64,000 nt of DNA, from the NCBI RefSeq assembly GCF_020921035.1, contig NC_063156.1:558001-622000 (forward strand), in the 5' to 3' direction. The stretch comes from Rhodamnia argentea (taxonomy: Eukaryota > Streptophyta > Magnoliopsida > Myrtales > Myrtaceae). Below, piece after piece: positions 1-13,000 of the stretch. The stretch's first letter is position 1. The number at the start of each line of letters is the position of its first letter. The position numbers and the translations under genes were made by a program. The notes under the pieces are model-generated. The model searched no databases. It was not told the DNA's origin and was given only the letters and a program-made list of their open reading frames with translations.

Positions 1-430
1 GAGTGATTTTAGACTCTATACAAGTTACATTTAGAATCTAAAACCATTGGAACACGTTTATCATTTTTTGGAACCCGAAACCTAAAAATTCATTTGGCTC
101 CAAATTATACACTCATTATCGGATGCCATAGAACATTGTATGATCGTATAAAAACATATACCAAGAAAAATATAAAAATTTATTTGGGAATCTAGGGTCC
201 AGATTCCGGGTCCAGGTTCTAGGTAGTGGAACCTGGAACTTACCCGTTAGAACAGGTTCCTCAATTTTTGGAACCTGGAACCTACCCCGCATATCTTGAA
301 ACCTGGAACAGGACCGGATCCTACGGGTTCCAATTCCAAGTTCTCGGTTCTACCTTGGAACTATGCTCACCCCTAGCCACAACCTTCCCCCATGTATTTT
401 TTTTTTCTTTTAAAAAATTTTAAGATTTTT
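1..430. repeat. Dispersed repeat fragment, GGAACC-rich
   Basis: The segment repeats GGAACCTGGAAC and similar words at about 225-350 (for example at 228, 279 and 299) and ends in a CTCACCCCTAG motif near 367. The reverse of that motif, a GGGGTGAGC-like start, resembles the GGGGTAAGC stretch at about 63939, so both window ends may carry the same repeat family. The short open frame at 226-423 is made of the repeat itself and is not a gene. Confidence 0.45.
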
Positions 431-1061
431 ATCTAATTTAACAGAAATTTAGGTAAAAAAGTTTAGATTTTCATCAAAGCAACGTGGCTTTGATACTTTA
501 ATTAACCTCTGACAAAAAAAAACTTTGATTAACCTTAACGCATGTAAGAGAGAGAAAATAAAAAAAATAATGTCAATATTTTTTGTTAATTAAATCGATG
601 GAGATAACGAAATGATTTAATTGTGCTAATTTAACAAATTCTAGGATTTAAATGTAGTTTTGAAAAAATTTAAAACATATTTTACATAAGTTTTAGGATT
701 TTTGTTGCAATTATTTTCTTAAAATTACGGGGTATAATGTCGGCCTTTTATTCTGCCGATAAATACGTATTTTCGGCGAAATGGGTTGTTCTTCTCCTAA
801 GTCGAGCTTCGGGCGAAGCGGTCCCTTCCCTGCCATCACACTCCCGCCAAAGGGTTTAAGCAGAAGACAGAAACCCTAGGATCTTCCTGCACTCTCTGCC
901 TTTCAGAAATTTAATCGCTGCCAAGTTCATCCTCGATTCCGCCATTTTCATTGCGCCATTCGCGCGGAAAGCTTCTGTCCTCCTCTCATTTTCCCTCTCT
1001 CTTTCTACTCCCCCCGTCCCGCCGAGACGCTCGCTCGCCGTAACCCTCGCATCCATAAGAA
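431..1061 (+). promoter_or_regulatory. Upstream region and 5' UTR of CPSF160
   Basis: This is AT-rich DNA up to about 780, then a C/T-rich leader leading to the ATG at 1062. A telo-box-like AAACCCTA lies at 871-878 with an inverted AGGGTTTA at 851-858. Such boxes are common in leaders of housekeeping plant genes. No clear TATA box is seen, and the transcription start cannot be fixed. Confidence 0.4.
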
Positions 1062-4000
1062 ATGAGCTTCGCGGCCTACAAGATGATGCACTGGCCCACC
1101 GGCATCGACAACTGTGCTTCTGGGTTCATCACCCATAGCCCTTCGAACTTCACTCCCCGGATTCCGCCGTTGCAGAACGACGATCTTGAGCCGGACTATC
1201 CGCCGCGGCGTGAGATCGGACCTGTCCCAAATCTCATTGTCGCCGCCGCGAATGTTCTTGAAGTGTACGTAGTGAGAGTGCAAGAAGATGGCGATAAAGA
1301 TTCCGGCGAGGCAAAGCGCGGTGGAGCCATGGATGGTGTTTCTGGTGTTTCGCTCGAACTCGTTTGCCATTACAGGTTCTTGTCTTTCTTCTTGTTCTCT
1401 TTTACAATGTAGACACACAGTGGGAGATGTCCCGTAATCCCTGTGATACAGTACATACATTCTTAGGAGAGAAATGAGCGACGGCAGAGCCAAGCTATAG
1501 AGAGAGAATTATGAAGCTTTTACTCATCAAATCCTCTGAGTGCACTGAGTGTAGCTGAATCGTACGCTAATGCATTCCATCCAGTTCAATACGATCAGCA
1601 ACTATAACAATAATGTCGACCGACTGTCATATTCATTTTTTTGCAAATCTGACATCTGACTACGGTGACTAACTCAAGCACAAGATACGTGACTCTCACT
1701 CTGCTGCAGCTGCTTTGAAAGAGCCAAATGCTATGCTTAAAGACGGTAGATAATTTTGATTTTGGGAAGGAGTTTAATTCAGAGAGAATAACATGGGTCA
1801 ACCTCTAGCCCAGCTTTAGGTAGAGTATACTGAGGCTTAGATTTTAATTTCTGTGCACGCACAGCCACGTTGATGTGTCGCTGCTCATTTTATGGCTTCT
1901 TCGCATTGGATAATTTTGTCAGTGCAATTTGCAACCAAAGTTTGCTTATGAGGGGACTACATTAGTCCAGATAAGCATATTGATATATCGGCTTCTTCGA
2001 ATGAAGCAATGTTTTCTTGTTGTAAGGTGGAAGATGGTGTACAAGAAATTTTCTTAGAAGAATAATGGAGAGAACCGAGGAAAGTGAAATAAAAAGAGCA
2101 AGGAGATTAATACTTCTTCCTTTTTTTCGCAATAAAAAGAACAAGGAAGCGAGAGAATTTTAGAAGAGCGTGCAATGATGGAGGGAACTTGCCAAAAATC
2201 TTATTGCTTAATGAATCTGAACCGTGAAGACAGCTTCTTATGCACTCGCTACGCACTTCATTTTCACGTAACAGAATTAGATGGAAGAAACTATCTCAAA
2301 CTAATTAAGAAGATGCCTACTGATAACTACTTATCATTGCATGATACCTGTTGATAATGTCCATTTGGTGTTCAACATAAGATTTCAAAAGTGCGCTCAA
2401 ATTTGCAAAAAATGAAGAATGTGGGTTCTGCTGCTTGTCAATGCCTAGCTGAAACATGACGTACTTGGGATAGACTCAACTTTTAGATCAGGAACCCTGG
2501 AACATTTGGGTTTCATTTATAGAAGCTCTGATTTGGTTATGGTCAGAGCCAATGGCAAAGTGGAAAAATCTTTTCATCCTGTAGCTGTTTTCTGTTAAAT
2601 TCAGGGAAGTGAACTGAAGAACATACGAGGGAGAACAGGATGCAGATTTATAATTGCTTTATTATGATTGGGGACTTAGCTGTTTAGTTGTAGCATGTCA
2701 AGATAACTTTACTCTAGAAGATGTCGTGTTGGTGGGCGATATCAGTCACCCCTTAAGGCTTTCTCCTAGAAATGCAGGGTGACAGTTAGGGCCCCTCTCT
2801 TTTGTGAAAGTATCTTTTAAGGATGTGGTCAGTTATCACTGTGGATCTTTACCTGAGCTTCTCGATGGTATTTTGGTCCTTGGGTCCTGTGACAATTTTA
2901 TTGGGCTTCCACTAAAGTGTAGTTTGTTAGATTCTGCTTCCAGTAAATCGAAGTATGTATTTTCCACTGGATTTCTCAAAATGAATGGATATGTCTCTGG
3001 AGTCCTATGCCTGCTGACTTCATCTTGTTTCCCCTGTACGCTGTGTTTAAATTGAACTGCAGGTTGCATGGTAATGTTGAAAGTATGGCAGTGCTGTCAA
3101 CTGGAGCTGGTAATGGTTCCAGGAGCAGAGATTCGATCATTTTAACATTTCAAGATGCAAAAATTTCCATTTTGGAGTTTGATGATTCAATTCATGGACT
3201 TCGCACAACGTAAGAGTGGCTTTATGGCATAGACTGCTTCTAACGCGAATCATACTGCATGATGGGACAGGAGGATGATTATTATGCTATATTAGTTTTA
3301 TCAGGCCATTCTTTAGCTCTTTCAGTTAGATGCTATGAAATTTGTGGAAAAATTATTTCGATATTGCCTCTTTTGATGGTTCCATAATGACACATGCCTA
3401 AAGAATATGGTCTTATCGATATCTTAGGGATACATTCAATCTATTTCTCTACTTCTGAATTTTCTTTTAGTCAGATATTTATGTTGTCCTTTGGCCAGTG
3501 TTCTCCAGATCATTTCATTTTCAGGAATCTCTTCTCCCCATCACAGATTATTTTGTATTGTTAGGGTGGTACTAATTTTTCTGCTTTCTTTTCATCTATG
3601 ACTATCATAAAAATTTTGGATTTTTTTTCCTTTTCTCTTTAAAAACTCAATGTCACTGGAAAGTTTGTCTAACTTTGAGATTTTCTTGCTTTATTCTACT
3701 AATTTAATGTAATAGTCATTTGCCTCGTCTCCCACTTTTAAGGAAAGAACAGGATCTACACCTTCTATAATCTCCAGTTTGGGTGGTTGAAAGTTTTTTT
3801 AGAAAATATTCTTTCATTAAGAACTGACAAATTCAGATAGCTCTAAAATTTGTCAGGCTTCAACAAGCTCTTTGTTTATGTTCATTATGATATTTTTGTG
3901 GCTTCTTAATTTTTCCATCACGTTCCAAGTGCTGACCTTTGATATGTTCGGCATTCCACAATCAACAAGAAATGCATCTCACCAATTGTTCATGCCGTCA

Positions 4001-7000
4001 CCCATCTTAGCAGCTATTTATTGATTGTTTGAGAACATATACTTAATGTGTTGTGAGTGGACCTGAATTTTAGTTTTGCAATGGTGCCTTAGTCTGAGGC
4101 TATATTTGCCTTCTGTTCTTCCTTTTCTTGTTCCTTCTCCTTATACCTTAAGCTAAAAAGCAGAACATTGGGAAGCTGGTCTCATATTACCAATTTATTG
4201 TTCTTTATGTTCATATGATGAAACATAATCCTCGATGGTGGCTTTTTTCAGATCTATGCATTGTTTTGAGAGTCCAGACTGGCTTCATCTCAAAAGAGGT
4301 AGAGAATCTTTTGCCAGAGGCCCACTGGTGAAGGTTGATCCTCAAGGCAGGTGTGGAGGAGTTCTTGTTTATGGTCTGCAAATGATAATGCTTAAGGCTT
4401 CTCAGGTCTCTCCTATTTCCTTAGATCTTTTGTCATAGATCTTTAGTCCCCTTTCTGTTCAATTTGTTTTCCTTTGTGTCGGAGGTTCTAATGGTATTTG
4501 GTCATCTAAGACTTTGTAGATTTCAGTTTTGTTTCTAGCTCGATTGAAAATTTATAAGTAATATTGGACACAAGCTTATGTAGCCGTTTGGAGGAACAGT
4601 TGTGTCTTTTTGGCAATGTGTACTCTCCTCTCAATTTCGTTGTGTTCCCTCTATCCCTGAGGCAATCATGGATTATCGTGAAAGCAGCAATAGCTTCAGT
4701 TCCACTTTGTGGTATCAAGAGATAAGGGGAGTGCATTTCTCAAAACGACTTTGTTAAAAGAAATAAGTTGTTAATTGGCCAACAAGTGCAAGTGGGCAAT
4801 TCACAACTTACTTCTAGGAAAGTTGTGTTTCCCAAGAGATAGTGGAAGCTTACTTTTCAAGTCACCTTTTGTTGTGTTTCCAAATTCCTTTTGCAACACA
4901 TGTTCAGCAACATTGCTTCTATTTGACTTAAAATCATTTTGAATTTTGGGCTCAGGTTGGTTCTGGTTTGGTGGGAGGAGATGACACATTTGAATCTGGA
5001 GGTGCAGTTTCCATTCGAGTAGAATCATCCTACATAATCAGTCTCCGGGAGTTGGAAATGAAGCATGTAAAAGATTTTGTATTTGTACACGGTGAGGAAG
5101 CTAATAACTAAGTTCCTTTTTTTCCAAGATTTGCTTCTTTTACCATGTTTCCTTGTCATTTTTGCTGTAGAATATATGACAAGATAGGGTTGGCTTGATT
5201 CTCTGTCGTAGCTCCTAGGCCAGTAAGTGTAAGCTCAATGTTTTAGAGACTGCAAACTGCTACTTAAATGGTTTACTTGCCGAGGTGACTGTGGAGAGAC
5301 AATTTGTTGTGTAAGTCTTGCGAGCTGCGACAACTTGTAGATCATAACTACAGATTAATATTTGAAGATGCTGCCGTTAGCTTAGCAAACTGCTCCATGT
5401 CTCCTTTGCAAAAATATTTTCTTGATAGTAATGCATGATGTTGTTTTATGTGATAAAAGTCACCTGTTTGGTTGCTTGGATTAGCCACTTGTGTGAACTA
5501 ATACATACTGGATTATTTGGCTCCATGTCTTATTAAGGTTATATTGAGCCTGTGATGGTAATACTTCATGAGCGGGAGCTTACATGGGGGGGACGTGTTT
5601 CCTGGAAGCACCATACATGCACGATATCTGCACTCAGCATTAGCACAACCCTGAAGCAGCATCCTCTGATTTGGTCAGCCTCAGTAAGTTCAACAGTTGT
5701 CAAGTGGATCTTTCTACCTATCCTTTTTAACTGGATCTATCTCTGCATACTTGTCCATCCAAAAAATTTTGTTCATAAAGTCTTATTACTGTTTTCTTCT
5801 CTTTGGTCAAGTTATAGTTATCAGACGGTGTAACTTGAATGCCTTCACCCAGTCAGTGCCAGTACTTTTTGGGCTTATCATTTGTTTGTGTATGATCTTG
5901 CAGCCATGGTTGATGGCTCTAACCATTTCCAACTTTTTTTTTTGCATGTTAAATTACTTCCCATCGCTTTGTTCAATACAGAAAAGGAAAGTGATAAACA
6001 ATTCTTTTTGAAAGCTTGGGAATGCATTCTTGAAATGATGACCAAGTGCTTTTGACTTTTTCCCCCTGATGGTTGGTTGATTGTCTCAATGTTCCAATGT
6101 AGAACAATTCTCTCAGAATGGTCTCATTCCTCTTTTTGTTTGCTCCTCCATAAATTAAGTTTGTATCAGTTGTGGGAGAAAGTTGCTGATGAACCGTGCA
6201 TTTGATTTTGCTTTCATGAATTAGGATGGATTGTGTAGATGATGTTTCAAATTAAATCTTTGTCATGTTCTTTTATTTCTGAAGAGTGCCAAAATATGGA
6301 AAACCATTCTATGACCAAGAGCAACCCTTGATGATAATTATATCTGTTTAAGATGCTTTATAGTCTTCTTTACTTTTTTGTCTTGTCTTCTTTACTTTTT
6401 TGTCTTCTCCTCTTGTCAGGATCTCCCTCATGATGCCTACAAGCTTCTTGCAGTACCTTCACCAATTGGTGGGGTTCTTGTGATTTCTGCTAATGCTCTT
6501 CATTATCACAGTCAGGTAGTTTATCTGACTTTCCGGAAGCACCCATTTAGGATGCGCATAAGCATCTAGTTTGTTTCTGTTATCTTGTATCTAGTGGGAT
6601 ATTGCACTTGTTTGTTTTTCACCATTATTGATCAAATTATCTGTGAGAAGTATGTTCCCCTGAACGGCTGTTTCCTCTATTTGCAGTCTACTTCTTGTGT
6701 TTTGGCTCTCAATAGTTATGCCAGTTCTGCTGATGGCAGGTAATCTCCCTCCTCTTGAAATGTTACTGGATTTCTGTTAATGACATGCTTGATTGGTTTG
6801 CTAAAGTGAGGTTGATAAGTTTTTACTCTTAATGAGTTAATAGTTGATAATTGCTCAACTTCTCATGCTTTATCTTTTCGCAAAAGACAAGCTGTCTTTT
6901 CTTGCAGCTTTTTAATTCCAATACCGTGCCCCTAGTAGAAGACATTAGTAAACAACAAAAGAATTGAAAAAATTAAGAAGTATATAGGAAGTTAATTCGC

Positions 7001-10000
7001 ATGGACTTTCTGTGAAGATCGCTGAATCTTGCATCCTTCATGTGTTTCTAGCAAGATCTTGACTCTTGATTTGGGACTAGGAGTGATATTCATTAGCATC
7101 TGATCAAAGCTTCTTTGTTCAAATTTTTTTTTTCAAATATGTTTTCTCATGACTGTCAGGTCATTCCATCATTGTGCCTCATGGTTGATTATATATATTA
7201 TTTTATTGGGATTTCAGTCAAGAGATGCCAAAGTCGAGTTTTAGTGTTGAGCTTGATGCTGCCAATGCCACTTGGTTACTGAATGACGTGGTCTTGCTGT
7301 CGACCAAAACTGGGGAGTTGCTGCTGCTCACCCTTGTTTATGACGGGCGGTAGGTGATCATTATTAATTTTCTACTTTCTTTTGTTCCTTCTCTTCTGGC
7401 TTAAAAGTTTAATTGTTATTCTCTTTTTAAATTTTGTCTGTGTTGGAGCTGTTGGATATGTTTTGATCACATGTACCTATAAGAGTTTTACTTCCTTTGT
7501 GGGAATACTGCGATGCACATGGTTTTTGATGTTTACATGTCCATCTATATTCCTATTTCTTCATCTCTATATATTTCCAAAAAAATAAGAACGGACTTCC
7601 TAATAGATTCTGTCTTGGTTCTTAAGCATAATGTTGTCACTGCAGTAGGTACGTGTGACAGTTATGATCCGAAGGCGTTTTCATCTCTTCTTCCCATTTT
7701 AAAAGCGACCAACCTTTGCTTTTTTATGTGTGTTTGCTGAATATGATCGCAACTTTGCAGTATTTAGCAGTTATATTTTCTGTTCCCGCGACTTTAGTTA
7801 TGATGGCTGGAATCTTCTCACTTTCATAATAATATTTCCTATTTATAGTGTGGTGCAAAGATTGGATCTTGCTAAGTCAAAGGCTTCTGTTCTCACTTCT
7901 GTAAGTTATTTTCATGTTTATAACTCTCTTATCAGGTTGCTCTTGCATTGGCACATTATTGATGACTATGCTCCTTGTCTTAGGGGATTACAACAATCGG
8001 AAATTCCTTGTTTTTTCTAGGCAGTCGATTGGGAGACAGTTTGTTGGTGCAATACACTTGCGGGTTTGGAACCTCAAAGCCATCATCTGGTTTGAAGGAA
8101 GAGGTCTGTGGTGGAATAAAGAGTTTTGCTACTTGCAATGTCTTAAGAACTATTCACTCTTGGGATTCTGTGATGCGTCCTTCTTGATTTCTGTAACATT
8201 TGGTTGATTTTTTGGCTTTACTTTTTTTGGGATGTTTATAAAAATCTTTCTGTTGATGATTTGTTTAGGTGGGAGATATTGAAGGTGATGCCCCTCTGAC
8301 GAAGAGGTTACGCAGGTCCTCCTCTGATGCTTTGCAAGACATGTTCGGTGGAGAGGAGCTCTCGATACATGGTTTAACACCAAGTAATGCAGAATCTGCG
8401 CAGGTTTGTCTCTGTCACTCTCTCTCTGTCTCTCTCTCCACATATTCGCAGGCTAGAATGCTTCCTTCTTTGCTTCTCTTACTGCTGGAACGATTAAAAC
8501 GTAGATTTCATGGAGTTGAATCCTGTTTAGAATGCTCACTGTGCTAGAGGAAGGTTGAATTTTTGTTTGGCCTAATATATTACACTCCCTCGATCTTCAT
8601 CTCGCTTTCTGAAGCATGAGTACACATGTCTCTTGTAAGAAAGGAAAGCTCTTCCTGCCTCAAATTGACATTTATCTTCAATGCATTGCCACAATCTTTT
8701 AGTATGTTATTGTGTAATGGTTGATCTTAGCTTGACTTTGACCAAGCTCGCGAACTTATCATTGTTGAAGTTGTGCCTACTTTGTACTTAGGTATTGGAT
8801 TGTAACTCCTTCCTATCTGCAGAAAACCTTTTCATTTTCAGTGAGGGATTCCTTAATTAACATTGGGCCTCTGAAAGATTTTGCATATGGCCTGCGGATC
8901 AATGCTGATGCTAATGCAACTGGAGTTGCAAAACAAAGCAACTATGAACTGGTTAGTGTAGCGAGTAGCAACTCCTGTTTTTGACTATGTACAGTATACG
9001 CATCATAATACCACAGGATGATTGTTTTCACCAATCATTTACTAAGACCAGCTGACTAATTCTTTACATATTGAAAGTTACTTGAACATTTCTATTTTTA
9101 AACTAAAAGTTACATTCTTCATACCTTTCCAGTGATCGTGCAGGTGTGTTGTTCTGGTCATGGAAAAAATGGTTCTCTGTGTGTTCTGAGGCAGTCAGTT
9201 CGTCCGGAGATAATCACTGAGGTGCGTGGCACAGAGCTTTGTCTTTGGATATCTCCTTAGATGTTGTAGCTATCTTATACATTTCTTTGTCACTGTACCA
9301 GAAAGAAATGGGGGCATAAGAATACCATCCAATAAACAATTTGTCCTCTTCTCTCTTCTTTTAATATGTTGCATGGACTGGGTTCTGGTTGAACTTTCAA
9401 GAGTCGGGCAATCTATTAGCCGAAAAGAGGGGTGGAGTCTGTTGAGTTTTGATGGTCATGATCTTCTGAGCAATCTATTTGTTCTAGTTATATTGCTGGG
9501 AGAGAGCAAACGTTAATTAGCCTTCTTTGTCTGCTTCCTACCCTCTCCTAAGGTTTGAGAGTCTTCTGCCACGTTTCTGGTCGTTTTTTTCCTTCTCAAG
9601 TGCAAGTAGATGGAAAATTGGTCTGAGTGGTTTTGTTGCCAAGTAGATCATCTATTTATTCTATCTTTCAATTCTGACCCCTTTTAATGGTATCTTGAAG
9701 TACAATGGTGAGTAGTGGCGGGTTAGACTGGCCAAGGAACATTTCTGTTGCAATGTATGATGCTGATTGATAAAGAATAATATGGTCGGTGTTATTCCGT
9801 GGAACTTCTACTTGCCAGCTAGTGAAATTACCCAGAGGATTACTAATTCGATGGGTGGTTAAATCTATGGGACACGAATATTACAAGACAAAAAAAAAAT
9901 CATTGACACTCCTTTTCTGATGAGGGCTTGTTGACGGGGTGTTATTGTGATCCTGCATAATTCTAGCAGTTGGTGGACTATTAGTGAGGATTCAGGAATG

Positions 10001-13000
10001 GACAAACTTGCTCTTAGTGGCTCTTTCTACACTATCATCAAGTTATCCTTATGTTACCTTTATTCATTGCATGTCGCAGTATTTTCTGTCATCATATCCA
10101 TAATCCTTTCGCAGGTTGAACTACCGGGTTGCAAAGGCATTTGGACCGTCTACCACAAGAACACTCGTGGTTTAGATTCTTCCAAAGTTGGGGTTGATGA
10201 TGACGAATATCATGCATATTTGATTATTAGTCCGGAAAGTCGTACCATGGTAATTTCTCTTGCTTTATAATGAATATTTGTGCTTTAGAGACTTTTAAAG
10301 TGTACTTAATTTCTTATTGGGTTAATACCACAAAAAACCCCAAACTGGTATGCCTGTGACAAATTTATCCTAAATTATTTTTTTAACCATCGAAAACCCC
10401 AAACCGGTATATTTGTGACAAATTTATCCCAAACTGGTACACTTGACAAATTTACCCTCTGTTGATTTTCGTTAAATCTAACTGTCAAATTGCTAAGTTT
10501 GATGGCATGTGGCAGTTCACGAATGTATCGGTTTGGGATTTTTACCTTCTGTTTGTCACAGGCTTATTAATTTGAAATTTTTCGTGGTGTTAATCCAATT
10601 TAACATAGGGTAAATTTGTCACGGGTGTACCAGTTTGAGATTTTTCTTGGTCAAAAAAATTATTTAAGGGTAAATTTATCACAAAAGTACCAATTTAGGG
10701 TTTTTGGTAGTCAAAAAAATAGTTTGGGGTAAATTTGTCACGGATGTACTAGTTTGGGATTTTTCGTGATCAAAAAAATTGTTTGGGGTAAATTTGTCTC
10801 GGGTGTACTAGTTTGGGGTTTTTCATGGTATTAACCCTTTCTTATTTGCATATGGTAATAGACTTGGCAGAATGCAATCATTAGCTTGTCAGTTGCTGCC
10901 TTTGCCACAGAAATTTCATGGTTCTTTTTGCCCATGAGGCAACTCTATGGTAGAGATGATCATCTATTAAAGTGGCCTTTTGATATGCATTGCAATCTCT
11001 ATTCTCTATTTTGCCAGCATATGCTATTAGTAATTGTTCTCTGTTATTGTGGGATAGTGAGTATATAAATATGCTTGAAGTCATAAAATGGTGAGGGAGA
11101 AATGATACAATGGGGGACTGCCTTCTAAACTTTCCTGTCTTCTTTATTGTCAATTTAGAATCCTGAATTCACTAGATTCTTTCTAAAGTTGGACATCACC
11201 TAATTCACCTAAATGTGGTACCTGTACTCATCCCTCGCAAATTTCCAGTGAATTTGAAGATGATCTTTCCCTACCTTCAAACATGCAACATCAATCTTTC
11301 TGCATAAAAACCTGCAGCATGAATCTCTCGTGTGTTCTCATTCTTTCGTTCATATTCTCAAGAATTCCTAAGGGCACTCGTTAACAAATCATAGGGTTAG
11401 CTACATGGAGATATGCTTATCAATATAGCAGATACATGTACACATACATGTGCATTTTTCTTCCCCCATCGTTACCTGCAGCTGGCATCGCTGTCTGTAT
11501 CAGGTGCTTGAAACGGCTGATCTTCTCAATGAAGTCACTGAAAGTGTTGATTATTATGTGCAAGGAAGAACTATTGCTGCTGGGAATCTATTTGGAAGGT
11601 GTGTTCAATTGTTATTGTTAATTTTTTCTACAAGTCGGAAAATCATTTTACTAGTAGTGGGTGTTCATGACAAATGACATCATCCCTTCCTTAGCTATCG
11701 TCATGGGTTGGTGTCTAATTAATTAAACGTGTGTATTCATCAGAAGTAGATATTTGCGTTCTTAATGTGTTTTCAGTTATTTCAAGATTGTCTTTGTTTT
11801 AGTATGACTTTCAATTGTCATAGACATTGTCAGATTCTGCTTTGGTATTACCTGCTTATTGAGTCACCAGAAAATGTGGATGAGCGGGTAATATGTTCTT
11901 AGTTTGAAGTACAAGGAAATAGCTGTATGGGGTGATTCTACTTTTAATATCTTACATTCACTTCTTTTATTTGACCCGAAACAGCCGAAATATGTTCATA
12001 TATTGACATTTAGAGTCATGTATAGATTTACAGGTGTCACACTGACTTTGTGGCAAATGTTTTGCAGTCTGCTAATTTCAAATAAACTTTTAATGCATTT
12101 AGTGCTGTCTAACTTAACTTGAGCTTTCTGACCAAAAAAAAACAAAAAAAACCTTAACTTGAGCGAACTTTCTTCTTCTATTTGGGGTGATCCACCTTTA
12201 ACTTCTTACATTCACTTTCACTTTCATTTAACTTGAAACGCTTGAAAGGTTTCAAAATAGTCAAATGTTGACATGTAGAATCATATATGATTTTGCGGCT
12301 TTCACCCTTTGACTTTATTGAGTATCATTTGCAGTCTGCATACTTTGTATAAGCTTTGAACTCATTTGTTGCTGTCTAACTTAGTTTGAGTCAACTTCCT
12401 TCTGTTTTTCTTTCTTAGATATTCATGTAATGATGTTTTGCAGTAAGAGAATTTAGGCTGTTTCCACCCTCTTGAATGAATTTTTTTGAAGTACTAATTG
12501 CTTGGCATGTAGGTTTTATTTTCTGCATATAAGAGTCTGTTTTTCAATGAGTGTCGCCTTATTATTTCTTCCTGCTTCCTGTATGAAGGCGACGAGTTAT
12601 TCAGGTTTGCGAACGTGGAGCACGTGTTCTCAATGGTTCTTCTATGACACAAGATTTAAACTTAGTGGCCCCAAACTCTGAATTATTGTCTGAGAGTTGC
12701 GTGGTGTTAACTGTATCGATTGCTGATCCGTATGTCTTACTAAAGATGACTGATGGAAGCATTCGGCTTCTCGTTGGAGGTAACTACCACTTTTTTTGTC
12801 TTAAGATGTTACTTTGGCATTAATCTACTTGATTGCTAGAATTAAATAGACCATGTAAGAGTTACTCCATAAAGCGTGCATTCAAAGGGGGAAAATTCTT
12901 TAGTGCATGCATCTTTGTCTTTTGGAATGAAGTGTACATAGTGATGGTTATTAAGACCTTTTTGTGTGAGTTGTCTAATTTACTTAGTTTCACTCACTCT

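Noticed and set aside
1005-1493. Minus-strand frame of 162 codons over CPSF160 exon 1
   Set aside because: It overlaps the conserved first exon in antisense and extends into the intron; no family resemblance.
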